58,282 nt of DNA from contig CACZLZ010000013.1 of assembly GCA_902782145.1 (NCBI GenBank), forward strand, positions 1 through 58,282, given 5' to 3'. Both the position numbers and the translations under genes were made by a program. The DNA comes from an uncultured Aeromonadales bacterium. GTDB lineage: Bacteria; Pseudomonadota; Gammaproteobacteria; Enterobacterales; Succinivibrionaceae. Positions 27,395 to 37,110 of the stretch are shown here, piece by piece (within the stretch, counting starts at the first letter, position 1; every line of letters begins with the position of its first letter). The notes beneath the pieces are model-generated. The model worked only from the letters and a program-made list of their open reading frames with translations, was not told the DNA's origin and did no database searches.

Positions 27395-27442
27395 AAAGAA
27401 AAAGGGACGCCCGGGGCAGGAGCAGATCCCGCGCCGGGCGTC
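27395..27442 (-). terminator. Terminator of the queA-tgt-yajC-secDF operon
   Basis: On the minus strand, GACGCCCGG and CCGGGCGTC (27434-27442 and 27406-27414) form a perfect 9-bp stem. It is followed by CCCTTTTTCTTT, about 45 bp after the secF stop. Confidence 0.65.
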
Positions 27443-27484
27443 ATGAAAAGCAGGGGAGCGCCTCCCCGGCCGGGCTTTAGGGGA

Positions 27485-28441
27485 CTACTCGTCCTCGTCC
27501 AGCACCTCAATGATCTCCTCATCCCTCTTCAGAGGCACCGGGGGAATGAGGTTCTCCCGCTTCATGCCAAAATAGAGGGCCAATGCCGAGGCCACATAGA
27601 CCGAGGAGAAGGTGCCCACCACAATGCCGATGGTCATGGCAAAGGAGAAGCCGAAGATCATGGGGCCGCCGAAGAACAGCAATGCCAGCACCGTGAACAT
27701 GGTGGTGCCCGAGGTGATCACCGTGCGGCTCAGAGTCTCGGTGACGGAGACATTGATGATCTCCTTCATGGACATCTCCCGGGCGATCCGGACGTTCTCC
27801 CGGATGCGGTCGAACACCACAATGGTGTCATTCAGGGAGTAGCCGATGATGGTGAGCACCGCAGCCAATACCGTAAGGTCAAACTCAAAGCCCAAAAGGG
27901 AGAAGATCCCCAGGGTGATGGTGGTGTCATGGACCAGGGCCAGGATGGCGGAGGATGCCATGCGCCACTCAAAGCGTGCGCCCACGTAGATCAGGATGGA
28001 CAGCAGGGACAGGCACACGGCGATGATGCCACTGGTCACCAGCTCCGTGCCCACTGAAGGGCCCACATACTCCACCCGGTTGAGCTTGGCGCCCTGCTGG
28101 ACGCCGGCAGCGGCCCGGAACACCTGATCCGAGGTCTGCTTCTGATCCACGCCCTCCACGGGCTTGATCCGGATCATCACGATCCGGCTGGATCCGAAAT
28201 GCTGCACCACCGGGGAGGAGACACCCGCCTTCTCAATGGCCTCCCGGACGGGAGTCAGATCAGCATCCTGCTGATATTCCACCTCAATGACCGTGCCGCC
28301 GGTGAAGTCCAGGCCGAAGTTCAGACCCCGGACACACAGGAGCACCAGGGAGGCTGCCACCAGAACTCCTGCCAGCACCATGGCTGGAAGGCTGATGCGC
28401 ATGAAGTTGATGGTGTTCTTGGGATTAATGAAAGTGATCAT
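27485..28441 (-). CDS. secF: SecF, protein translocase subunit
   Basis: RND-like inner-membrane subunit that with SecD uses the proton-motive force to complete export through SecYEG. The 318 residues show the first membrane helix, the periplasmic domain (FTGGTVIEVEYQQDADLTPVR) and the conserved GYSLNDTIVVFDRIREN segment. It ends in a short acidic tail (DEEIIEVLDEDE). It starts 16 bp after secD and closes the operon. Confidence 0.97.
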   Translation of the reverse strand: MITFINPKNTINFMRISLPAMVLAGVLVAASLVLLCVRGLNFGLDFTGGTVIEVEYQQDADLTPVREAIEKAGVSSPVVQHFGSSRIVMIRIKPVEGVDQKQTSDQVFRAAAGVQQGAKLNRVEYVGPSVGTELVTSGIIAVCLSLLSILIYVGARFEWRMASSAILALVHDTTITLGIFSLLGFEFDLTVLAAVLTIIGYSLNDTIVVFDRIRENVRIAREMSMKEIINVSVTETLSRTVITSGTTMFTVLALLFFGGPMIFGFSFAMTIGIVVGTFSSVYVASALALYFGMKRENLIPPVPLKRDEEIIEVLDEDE

Positions 28442-28457
28442 TTTCTTCCGCTGTCTC

Positions 28458-30308
28458 CTATATGGGCAGATCTTTCAGGCTGCGCCCGCCATAAATGGCG
28501 TTGACCACGCCCCGGCTGACGGTGATGGCCGTGAACAGGGAGCAGAGGATGCCGATCATCAGCACCAGGGCGAAGCCCTTCACTGAGCCGGTGCCCACGG
28601 CAAAGAGCACCAGGGCCGTGGCCAAGGTGGTGAGATTGGAGTCCAGAATGGTCACAAAGGCCTTGCCATAGCCTTCGCTGATGGCAGTCTGCACATTGGT
28701 GCCCTTCTTCAGTTCCTCCCGGATACGCTCGAAGATCAGCACATTGGCGTCAATGGACATGCCCAGGGTCAGCACAATGCCGGCAATGCCCGGCAATGTC
28801 ATCACCGCCCCGGGGATCACGGACATGATACCCACCAGGAACAGCAGGTTGCACACCAATGCAAAGTCCGCAATAAGGCCGAAGACCTTGTAATAGAAGG
28901 CCATGAACACCAGCACCGCCAGCAAGCCGCAGATCATAGCCCGCATGCCGGAGTCGATGTTCTGCTGTCCCAGGCTCGGTCCGATGGTGCGCTCCTCCAC
29001 GATCTTGATGGGGGCGATGAGGGCGCCGGCCCGGAGGATCAGGGCCAGGTTGTGGGCCTCAGTGGGATTGTCAATGCCGGTGATCCGGAAACTGGAGCCC
29101 AGCTGGGTCTGGATGGTTGCCATATTGGCCACCGTTTTGCTGGTCTCAAAGACGGTGGAGCCGTCAGGACGCTTCCGATCAGTGGCCTTCTGCTCAATGA
29201 ACACCGTGGCCATGAGGGCGCCCACATGATCCCGGGTGAAGGCGGACATGCGGCTGCCGCCGTCGCTGTCCAGCTTGATGTTCACCTGAGGCCGGCCGTA
29301 CTCGTCAAAGCCGGAACTGGCGTCGGTGATGTGCTCACCGGTGAGGATCACATGCTTGTCCAGGCCCACGGTGCGCCCGTCGGCGGTGGGCAGGATCTCC
29401 ACATCCGGGGAGGCATTCTCCGCCGCTGCGGACTCCAGATCCGAGGACTTGTCCACCAGGCGGAACTCCAGAGTGGCGGTGGCGCCCAGGATCTCCTTGG
29501 CCCGGGCCGTGTCCTGGATGCCGGGCAGTTCAATGACAATGCGGTCGCTGCCCTGGCGCTGCACCAGGGGCTCGGCCACACCCAGCTCGTTGACACGGTT
29601 GCGGATGATGTTGATGTTCTGCTCCACAGCCATAGTCTTCAGCTCCTGGATCCGGTCCCGGCTGAAGGTGACATCCGCCACATACTTGGCGCCGTCACTG
29701 GTGAGGGTAAACTCAATGCCGGGGACCCGGGTCTTGAAGGCGTCCATGGCCGCATCCCGATCCTGCTCCTTGGCAAAGGCCACCCGGACGGACTCCTCAG
29801 CCGCCCGGACCGAGCCGCCCCGGATCTTGTTGTCCCGGAGCACTGCCCGGAGATCCTGCACCAGCTGCTGGTAGGCCTTGTCCATGGCGGTCTTCATGTC
29901 GATCTCCTCCAGGAAATGGACACCGCCCCTCAGATCCAGTCCCAGCTTCAGGGGATTGGCACCGATGGCCGTGAGGAACCTGGGGGTGGAGGGGGCCAGG
30001 TTGATGGCCACAGAGTAGCCGTCACCCAGCTCCTGGGAGATGAGACCCTGGGCCTTCATCTGATCCTCCTCGCTGTTCAGGCGCACCAGGAGCTGGCCGT
30101 TCTCCAGCTCTGCCTCCTTCACCTGGATGGCGGCGCCCGACAGGGAATTGCGGATCCGGGACGCCACGTCCTCGGTCACCGCCACACCCTTCTTGCCGGA
30201 GATCTGAACCGCCGGATCCTCACCGAAGATGTTCGGCACGGCATACACTGCGGAGAACAGGATCACGGCGATGATCAGCAGGTTCTTCCACAAAGGAAAC
30301 TTGTTCAC
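28458..30308 (-). CDS. secD: SecD, protein translocase subunit
   Basis: Partner of SecF. The 616 residues match E. coli SecD in length. An N-terminal membrane helix, a large periplasmic region (LGLDLRGGVHFLEEIDMK; QNINIIRNRVNELGVAEPLVQRQG) and the C-terminal helices with GMSIDANVLIFERIREE are all present. It starts 15 bp after yajC in the same operon. Confidence 0.97.
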   Translation of the reverse strand: MNKFPLWKNLLIIAVILFSAVYAVPNIFGEDPAVQISGKKGVAVTEDVASRIRNSLSGAAIQVKEAELENGQLLVRLNSEEDQMKAQGLISQELGDGYSVAINLAPSTPRFLTAIGANPLKLGLDLRGGVHFLEEIDMKTAMDKAYQQLVQDLRAVLRDNKIRGGSVRAAEESVRVAFAKEQDRDAAMDAFKTRVPGIEFTLTSDGAKYVADVTFSRDRIQELKTMAVEQNINIIRNRVNELGVAEPLVQRQGSDRIVIELPGIQDTARAKEILGATATLEFRLVDKSSDLESAAAENASPDVEILPTADGRTVGLDKHVILTGEHITDASSGFDEYGRPQVNIKLDSDGGSRMSAFTRDHVGALMATVFIEQKATDRKRPDGSTVFETSKTVANMATIQTQLGSSFRITGIDNPTEAHNLALILRAGALIAPIKIVEERTIGPSLGQQNIDSGMRAMICGLLAVLVFMAFYYKVFGLIADFALVCNLLFLVGIMSVIPGAVMTLPGIAGIVLTLGMSIDANVLIFERIREELKKGTNVQTAISEGYGKAFVTILDSNLTTLATALVLFAVGTGSVKGFALVLMIGILCSLFTAITVSRGVVNAIYGGRSLKDLPI

Positions 30309-30323
30309 TGCCTTTCCCCCTGA

Positions 30324-30668
30324 CTATTTCACAGCCTTGATGGTGCCCTTGGGCAGAATGTGCACAATGGCGTCCTTGGAGAAGGTCACCGGGGTGCTGT
30401 CGCTGATCTTGACCACCACATAGTCGCTGTCGGCGCGGAACTCATCCACCACACCGCACATGCCGGAGCGGAGCATGACCTCGTCACCCACGGTGATCTT
30501 GCTCAGCAGTTCAGCCTTCTGCTGCATGGCCTTCTTGTTGGGCCTTATGGTGACGAAATACATCATGGCAATGAAGATCACCACCATGATGATGAGCATG
30601 GACCAGTCAGCCTGGCCCTGCTGCGGCACCGCGCCCTCCGCGGCCTCCGCTGTGGAAATGAAGTTCAT
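30324..30668 (-). CDS. yajC: YajC, SecDF-associated membrane protein
   Basis: Small single-pass inner-membrane protein that associates with SecDF. The 114 residues show one membrane helix (MLIIMVVIFIAMMYFVTI) followed by RPNKKAMQQKAELLSKITVGDEVMLRSG, the family core. It lies between tgt and secD as in most Gammaproteobacteria. Confidence 0.95.
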   Translation of the reverse strand: MNFISTAEAAEGAVPQQGQADWSMLIIMVVIFIAMMYFVTIRPNKKAMQQKAELLSKITVGDEVMLRSGMCGVVDEFRADSDYVVVKISDSTPVTFSKDAIVHILPKGTIKAVK

Positions 30669-30784
30669 ATATGACCTCAGGGTTGTGGTTAAAAAAACAA
30701 AGCGCCTGCCCCACCGGCGTCAGCGGCCGGACAGGAAGCGCGGACTAAAAAACTGCAGCCGTCCCCGGCAGATCGGGCACCGCC

Positions 30785-32955
<2,171 letters not shown>

Positions 32956-33397
32956 CTGCGCCCCACTCCAGCACCTGTGTCAACGGCGCGGCCCCATGGC
33001 CAGCACCCTCCGACGGCAGGGCGATTTTACCACCAAAGGGGCAAAAACTCCACGCAGGTCACAAAACAGGGGATCCGGCGGCCGGAAGGGCCGGCCAGGT
33101 GACACCTGATATATGCGGGCTGGCAAGATAATTCTCAAGGCTCACCCGGTGAAAGAGGTTCCTCAGTGCGGTCTACCTGCGGACAGACGCAATGAGGTCT
33201 GCAGAGAACAAAGGCAGAGTAAGAGCCAATGAAGACAGCGCAGAAGCCGGAAAACCCAGCAAGGCTCTTGATGAAAGAAATTTAGGAAATTGGGAATAAA
33301 CAGTGACTTGTTAAAAAAGCTTATAACATCGCCAAAAGATAATTTTGATGTAGAACAAAATGAGTACTGCCTGGTTACGTTATCTTCAGCGTAAAAC
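32956..33397. other. Spacer between queA and rloB, GC-to-AT junction
   Basis: No gene is supported. The first 150 bp share the GC-rich character of the chromosome; from about 33200 the base composition turns AT-rich and stays so through rloB and rloA. This marks the probable left border of the acquired RloAB segment. I found no tRNA or clear attachment repeat. Confidence 0.45.
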
Positions 33398-34051
33398 TTA
33401 TTGCTTTTGATTGAGCTCCAGCAAATACTTCACCAGGTCAACAACCTTTGTGGACGGATTATCAGTACTAATTTTGCTTACATAAGCATTGACTTTCACA
33501 GCATTTCTGATCGCTGTTGGCATTTTTTCTTTAAGAGTTTTGAATACACCACTATTGTTTTTGGTATAGGCAGGAATATACCGTTTCAACTCTGAAATAA
33601 CTGCTAATGCTGAAGAAAAAGGTTTTGTCGTATATTCAAAATGTAACAGAAACCAGTATTCAAAACACGGAACTGATGTAATGGCAGTAAAATTACTATT
33701 TACATTTAAAAGCCTGCGCACAGCTGTGTCGTAATTAGTATGCTGATCTTTATCGAAAACACAGAAAACTCTGTCAAATGCATTGTTCTCTGCCTGGGAT
33801 TCCCTATAAAGTTGCTCAGCATATTTAATGATGTTCATCGGATCTGAGCCGAGGGAGGAAGCATCAGTTACAACTACGTTAGCAGAGCTTAAGTCGTATT
33901 CTTTTTTAAAACCCTCAAAATAAAGAGGCTCTGTACGTTCACCTTCACAAACAATCAGCACTCTGTCGTAAGATTTACAAAAACCAATTTTTCTTTGCTG
34001 ATCCTTTTGACTTCTGGCTTTTCGCTTTTTGAAAAGATCTTCACTGCCCAT
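33398..34051 (-). CDS. rloB: RloB-like (AbiLii-type) TOPRIM nuclease
   Basis: The 217-residue protein has the RloB/TOPRIM layout: basic N-terminus (KKRKARSQKDQQRK), the glutamate strand VLIVCEGERTEPLYFEGF, the DxD-type strand VFCVFDKDQHTNYDTA and the conserved ITSVPCFEYWFLLHF. With RloA it forms a two-gene unit like lactococcal AbiL and the better-studied AAA15-ATPase/TOPRIM systems, in which phage triggering of the ATPase frees a toxic nuclease. Its ATG overlaps the rloA stop by one base. AT-rich and different in codon use from its neighbours, which suggests transfer. Confidence 0.82.
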   Translation of the reverse strand: MGSEDLFKKRKARSQKDQQRKIGFCKSYDRVLIVCEGERTEPLYFEGFKKEYDLSSANVVVTDASSLGSDPMNIIKYAEQLYRESQAENNAFDRVFCVFDKDQHTNYDTAVRRLLNVNSNFTAITSVPCFEYWFLLHFEYTTKPFSSALAVISELKRYIPAYTKNNSGVFKTLKEKMPTAIRNAVKVNAYVSKISTDNPSTKVVDLVKYLLELNQKQ

Positions 34052-35247
34052 TAGAGTACCTCATAAAAAGAACTAACAAGAGGGAGAGCTCCGTAGCGAC
34101 CGGAAAGATAACCCTGTTCCAGATTCTCTTTTCCCTTCTTAGGACTAAAATCGGATAAAGGATATAATACAGAAGCTTGTTCTCTATTTTTATCGCAGAA
34201 CCAAACCTGATCTCTTCGAAAAATTTTCTGAGTAAGAATGGTTGTGTCATGAGTGGTAAAAATCAATTGTGCATTTTGGGGATTGGTTTTAGGATCGTGG
34301 AAAAGTTCTACCAGAAACTGTACCAGTTTAGGATGAAAATTTACATTAAGTTCATCAATACATAGAACGCTACCATTAGACAGGATATTCAGAATAGGCT
34401 CGGCAAATGAAAAGAATTTCTGCGTACCGGAGGACTCGTTCCTAAAATTAAATAATACTGGCTGACCGCTGCTGTCAGTATGGACCGTGTGAATCTCGTA
34501 GGTTGGTTCTGCATGACGATTATTTTCCTCAATGCGGATATCTTCGATATTAAAATCAGCAGCCTTTAGGAATAGCAAAACACTCTTTTTACCATCACCC
34601 ATACAAAATCTTGCTGTTGCATCCGAAGATAAGCCTTCTGCGCCCACAAAGCGAAGAGTATTACTGAACCACTCAAAGACAGGTGTTAGCTGTTCACTGT
34701 TAAACTGAACAGCGGTCGAGAGGAACAAAGCATTCTCACGGGTAGACTGAAGCCAAAGTTTTTTGGGACCTTGCAGAAACTGACTGAATTTCCAAAGATG
34801 CTTACCGGATCCAGCATCCCAGGCCCTTGCAAACCATTTTTGCGGGCGACCGGCAGGGAAGGCAAAAAACCATTCATCATAAATCCGTTCTGCCGATGCA
34901 CTGAAACCGTACTGGTATTTCACGTCTTTGACGATAAAACTCACTTCAAATTCCGAAGGTTGAGTAACGGTCTCCGGATTGAGCCTGAAAGGAACAAGAG
35001 GGAGTTTCATGCCATGTTGCAGAGGATTGGTCACAATCCCTTTCATGGCGGCAAGTGCCTTCAGAAAATTAGATTTACCACAGGAATTCGGACCGTACAC
35101 AGCAGCGCTCTTAAGCAGACTGAACTCCTTTTTAGGCATGATGGAGAAGGCATTTACCGGACGTTCACCGCTTTTGCTTTTTACCATAGTAAAGGATTGC
35201 GGTTCTTTGAATGACAGAAAGTTCTGGAATCGAAACTCAACTAGCAT
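34051..35247 (-). CDS. rloA: RloA-like (AbiLi-type) AAA15/ABC ATPase
   Basis: SMC/ABC-like ATPase of 398 residues from the ATG at 35247 (AGAGG seven bases upstream); the frame is open 23 codons further but without a ribosome site. It begins MLVEFRFQNFLSFKEPQSF and has Walker A YGPNSCGKSNF near residue 49. The signature-like segment (NESSGTQKFFSFAEPIL), Walker B SVLCIDELNVNFHP and a C-terminal IFTTHD follow. It is the sensor/assembly half of the RloAB defence unit. A minus-strand promoter with extended -10 lies about 100 bp upstream. Confidence 0.84.
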   Translation of the reverse strand: MLVEFRFQNFLSFKEPQSFTMVKSKSGERPVNAFSIMPKKEFSLLKSAAVYGPNSCGKSNFLKALAAMKGIVTNPLQHGMKLPLVPFRLNPETVTQPSEFEVSFIVKDVKYQYGFSASAERIYDEWFFAFPAGRPQKWFARAWDAGSGKHLWKFSQFLQGPKKLWLQSTRENALFLSTAVQFNSEQLTPVFEWFSNTLRFVGAEGLSSDATARFCMGDGKKSVLLFLKAADFNIEDIRIEENNRHAEPTYEIHTVHTDSSGQPVLFNFRNESSGTQKFFSFAEPILNILSNGSVLCIDELNVNFHPKLVQFLVELFHDPKTNPQNAQLIFTTHDTTILTQKIFRRDQVWFCDKNREQASVLYPLSDFSPKKGKENLEQGYLSGRYGALPLVSSFYEVL

Positions 35248-35348
35248 AACAACCTCTTTTAAACGCCATTCTTGACCTTTTGTTCCAAAAATACCATTTT
35301 GATACAATTGTTGCAAGTTTTAAAGTTATCATCGTTTCTTCTTCACAA

Positions 35349-35376
35349 GTTATACCAATCCTTTCGTCAGCCTCAA
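35349..35376 (-). promoter_or_regulatory. Candidate sigma-70 promoter of rloAB
   Basis: On the minus strand TTGAGG (35371-35376) and TATAAC (35349-35354) are 16 bp apart, with TG just before the -10. Start of transcription would be near 35342, leaving a leader of about 95 nt. Confidence 0.45.
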
Positions 35377-35457
35377 TCCATCTGTGGCAGTTCCTCTGTC
35401 TGCGGTTGTCTCTGCAGTGGTGATCTGACACATCGAGTACATGTCTACTCCAACCGG

Positions 35458-35580
35458 AGGATGGTGCGCCGTGAGACGTCCAGATCGGCGGCGAGCCTTC
35501 GGATCGTCCTGCTCCGTTCTTCTTCTCCAAAGTGCTGGCAGTCTGGGAGGAGCAGACGGCACCATGGGGAAGTTCTTGAC
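35458..35580 (-). pseudogene. Possible transposase HTH remnant
   Basis: On the minus strand a frame reads RTIRRLAADLDVSRRTILR followed by a stop. It has the pattern of a transposase or resolvase helix-turn-helix, but there is no start codon and nothing recognisable follows. I would treat it as a decayed fragment at the border of the RloAB segment; chance similarity is possible. Confidence 0.25.
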
Positions 35581-35589
35581 ACGATCAAA

Positions 35590-35608
35590 ATCACAAAATT
35601 TTTGTGAT
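35590..35608. promoter_or_regulatory. Perfect 19-bp palindrome upstream of the candidate sRNA
   Basis: ATCACAAAA-T-TTTTGTGAT is a perfect inverted repeat of two 9-bp arms, ending 5 bp before the -35 at 35614. Position and symmetry fit an operator for a dimeric regulator. It is not a CRP site, since the half-sites are everted. Confidence 0.5.
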
Positions 35609-35613
35609 CTGTG

Positions 35614-35641
35614 TTGCATTAACCCAAAATTTTGTTACAAT
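35614..35641 (+). promoter_or_regulatory. Candidate sigma-70 promoter
   Basis: TTGCAT (35614-35619) and TACAAT (35636-35641) are separated by 16 bp. No coding region follows before the terminator at 35691-35720. Confidence 0.5.
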
Positions 35642-35647
35642 ACTCAC

Positions 35648-35720
35648 ATAGATTTTCTAGTCTTAATATTCCTTTTGCAAATTGCATCACAGACTCTCCC
35701 CTTCCGGAGAGTCTTTTTTT
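35648..35720 (+). ncRNA. Candidate small RNA of about 73 nt
   Basis: A promoter at 35614-35641 and a strong terminator at 35691-35720 bracket a short non-coding stretch. The transcript could form a 5' mini-hairpin (TAGATTTTCTA, 35649-35659), a second short palindrome (TGCAAATTGCA, 35676-35686) and the terminator stem, with a pyrimidine-rich single-stranded part in between. That is a common layout for Hfq-dependent sRNAs. No known family is recognised. Confidence 0.35.
35691..35720 (+). terminator. Strong Rho-independent terminator
   Basis: AGACTCTCC and GGAGAGTCT form a 9-bp stem with a 6-nt loop, followed by TTTTTTT. It lies about 160 bp before the flagellin gene and points towards it. Confidence 0.8.
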
Positions 35721-35837
35721 AGTCTCTCATTCCGGATCCCATCCCCCTGCTCAGCCTTTTCGCCTCCACTGTCCTGCTCCTCCCCAGAGTCTGATAATGC
35801 CCGTCAGTTCTCTGCCTGACCACAGCTGAAATTCCGG

Positions 35838-35864
35838 TCAACTTTCAGCCGCTCCCACCGATAA
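35838..35864 (+). promoter_or_regulatory. Sigma-28 (FliA) promoter of the flagellin gene
   Basis: TCAA, 15 bp, ACCGATAA matches the flagellar sigma-28 consensus (TAAA-N15-GCCGATAA) with correct spacing. It lies 23 bp before the ATG of the flagellin gene, so this gene should be a late class flagellar gene. Confidence 0.75.
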
Positions 35865-35887
35865 GATGATAAGGGGAGGAGTTGATC

Positions 35888-36775
35888 ATGGGCCTGCACA
35901 TCACCAACACGCCGCTCATGCGCCTCATGAGCAGTCTCAGGAAGACCACACTGGCACTGGACACCAGTTATCAGCGCCTGGCCTCCGGCCTGCGCATCAA
36001 CAGCGCCAAAGACGATGCGGCTGGTCTGCAGATATGCGACCGCATGACCGCCCAGATCAACGGCCTCACCCAGGGCAACCGCAACGCCAATGATGGCATA
36101 TCCCTGGCCCAGATAGCTGACGGGGCCATGGAGGGCATGGTGGACATGGTGCAGCGCCTTAGGACCCTGGCGGTGCAGTCCGCCAACGGCACCTATTCCG
36201 CTGATGAGCGCCAGGCCATGCAGGATGAAACCGATGAACTCCTGAAAGAGATCTCCCGCACTGCCGAAACCACCTCCTGGGGCGGCAATATCAAGCTCCT
36301 GAACGGATCCAGCAACGGTGGCGTATTCAAGATCCAGGTGGGGGCCTATGCCGGAGACACCATCGATATCACCGTGGGGGACGTGAGCTACAATGCCCTG
36401 CTCACCGACGCCGCCAGCGCCGGGATCACCTGTGGCACCACCGCCACCAGCGTGGACGGCACTAATGGCTCTGTGAGCATCATGACCGCCGCCGATGCCC
36501 AGAATGCCATTGACCTGTATGATCACATGATCAGCAACATCAACCGCAAGCGGTCCCAGTGCGGCGCCGTGGCCAACCGCCTGGAGTACGCCATCAGCAG
36601 TCAGGAGAACACCATCCAGAACCTGAGCGACGCCCGATCCCGGATCCGGGACACGGACTACGCCGCCGAGGTGGCAGAGATGGCCCGGAACAACATTCTC
36701 CAGCAGGTAGCCGTGGCCATGATGTCCCGGATCCAGCAGAGCCACTCCAACCTTATTCTTTCACTTCTGGGATGA
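35888..36775 (+). CDS. fliC: Flagellin (short, cysteine-containing)
   Basis: Filament subunit exported by the flagellar type III system. The 295 residues keep the conserved ends: N-terminal RLASGLRINSAKDDAAGLQI and RNANDGISLAQIADGAMEGM, C-terminal RDTDYAAEVAEMARNNILQQ with a LLG end. The variable middle is only about 100 residues. Three cysteines are present (ICDRM, ITCGTT, SQCGAV), unusual for flagellins. The ATG at 35888 is preferred over the TTG at 35882, because GGGGAGGA has proper spacing to it. No other flagellar gene is nearby; promoter and terminator make it a single-gene unit. It may be one of several flagellins. Confidence 0.92.
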   Translation: MGLHITNTPLMRLMSSLRKTTLALDTSYQRLASGLRINSAKDDAAGLQICDRMTAQINGLTQGNRNANDGISLAQIADGAMEGMVDMVQRLRTLAVQSANGTYSADERQAMQDETDELLKEISRTAETTSWGGNIKLLNGSSNGGVFKIQVGAYAGDTIDITVGDVSYNALLTDAASAGITCGTTATSVDGTNGSVSIMTAADAQNAIDLYDHMISNINRKRSQCGAVANRLEYAISSQENTIQNLSDARSRIRDTDYAAEVAEMARNNILQQVAVAMMSRIQQSHSNLILSLLG

Positions 36776-36799
36776 ACCCGCCTCTCCCGGAAAAAGAGG

Positions 36800-36826
36800 T
36801 CCCGCCTCATGGCGGGATTTTTTCAT
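36800..36826 (+). terminator. Flagellin terminator
   Basis: TCCCGCC-TCAT-GGCGGGA is followed by TTTTTT, 24 bp after the flagellin stop. Confidence 0.85.
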
Positions 36827-37022
36827 CCTGAGAGTGTCGGGAGATCAGGTGGAAAGGATCACCAGATCAGGGAAGATCCTGCCCTCCGGCAAAACAGCCG
36901 ACCGCCACAAAACCTGTCTCTGAATTGATCCTCCACCACAACTTCCATCTCTGCCCTCCGAAAACCGGCGGCCAAAAGTTCCTTCCTTCCGCAATTCCGC
37001 CCGTCACCAAAACCACCCGTCC

Positions 37023-37056
37023 AGAAAAAAAACAAGGGTGTCCGGAGACACCCCAA
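37023..37056 (-). terminator. Terminator of the mal operon
   Basis: On the minus strand GGGTGTC and GACACCC pair around a short CCG-type loop and are followed by TTGTTTTTTTT, about 55 bp after the malK stop. Confidence 0.8.
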
Positions 37057-37110
37057 AATCAGTTTGGCAAATATAGTTTTTGTATCAACTATTAACTTTC
37101 ACAGGCATAC

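Larger units (their letters stand above)
36776..37110. other. Convergent spacer between flagellin and malK
   Basis: These 335 bp contain only the flagellin terminator (36800-36826) and the malK terminator (37023-37055). I see nothing coding between them. Confidence 0.6.

Noticed and set aside
29052-30323. Long plus-strand ORF over secD
   Set aside because: Antisense shadow of secD with low-complexity His/Gly/Gln-rich content; secD is certain.
35590-35608. CRP site
   Set aside because: The palindrome has TCACA and TGTGA in the wrong order (everted half-sites), so CRP binding is not expected.
36832-37022. Small gene between flagellin and malK
   Set aside because: Short ORFs on the minus strand here lack a ribosome site and lie between two convergent terminators.
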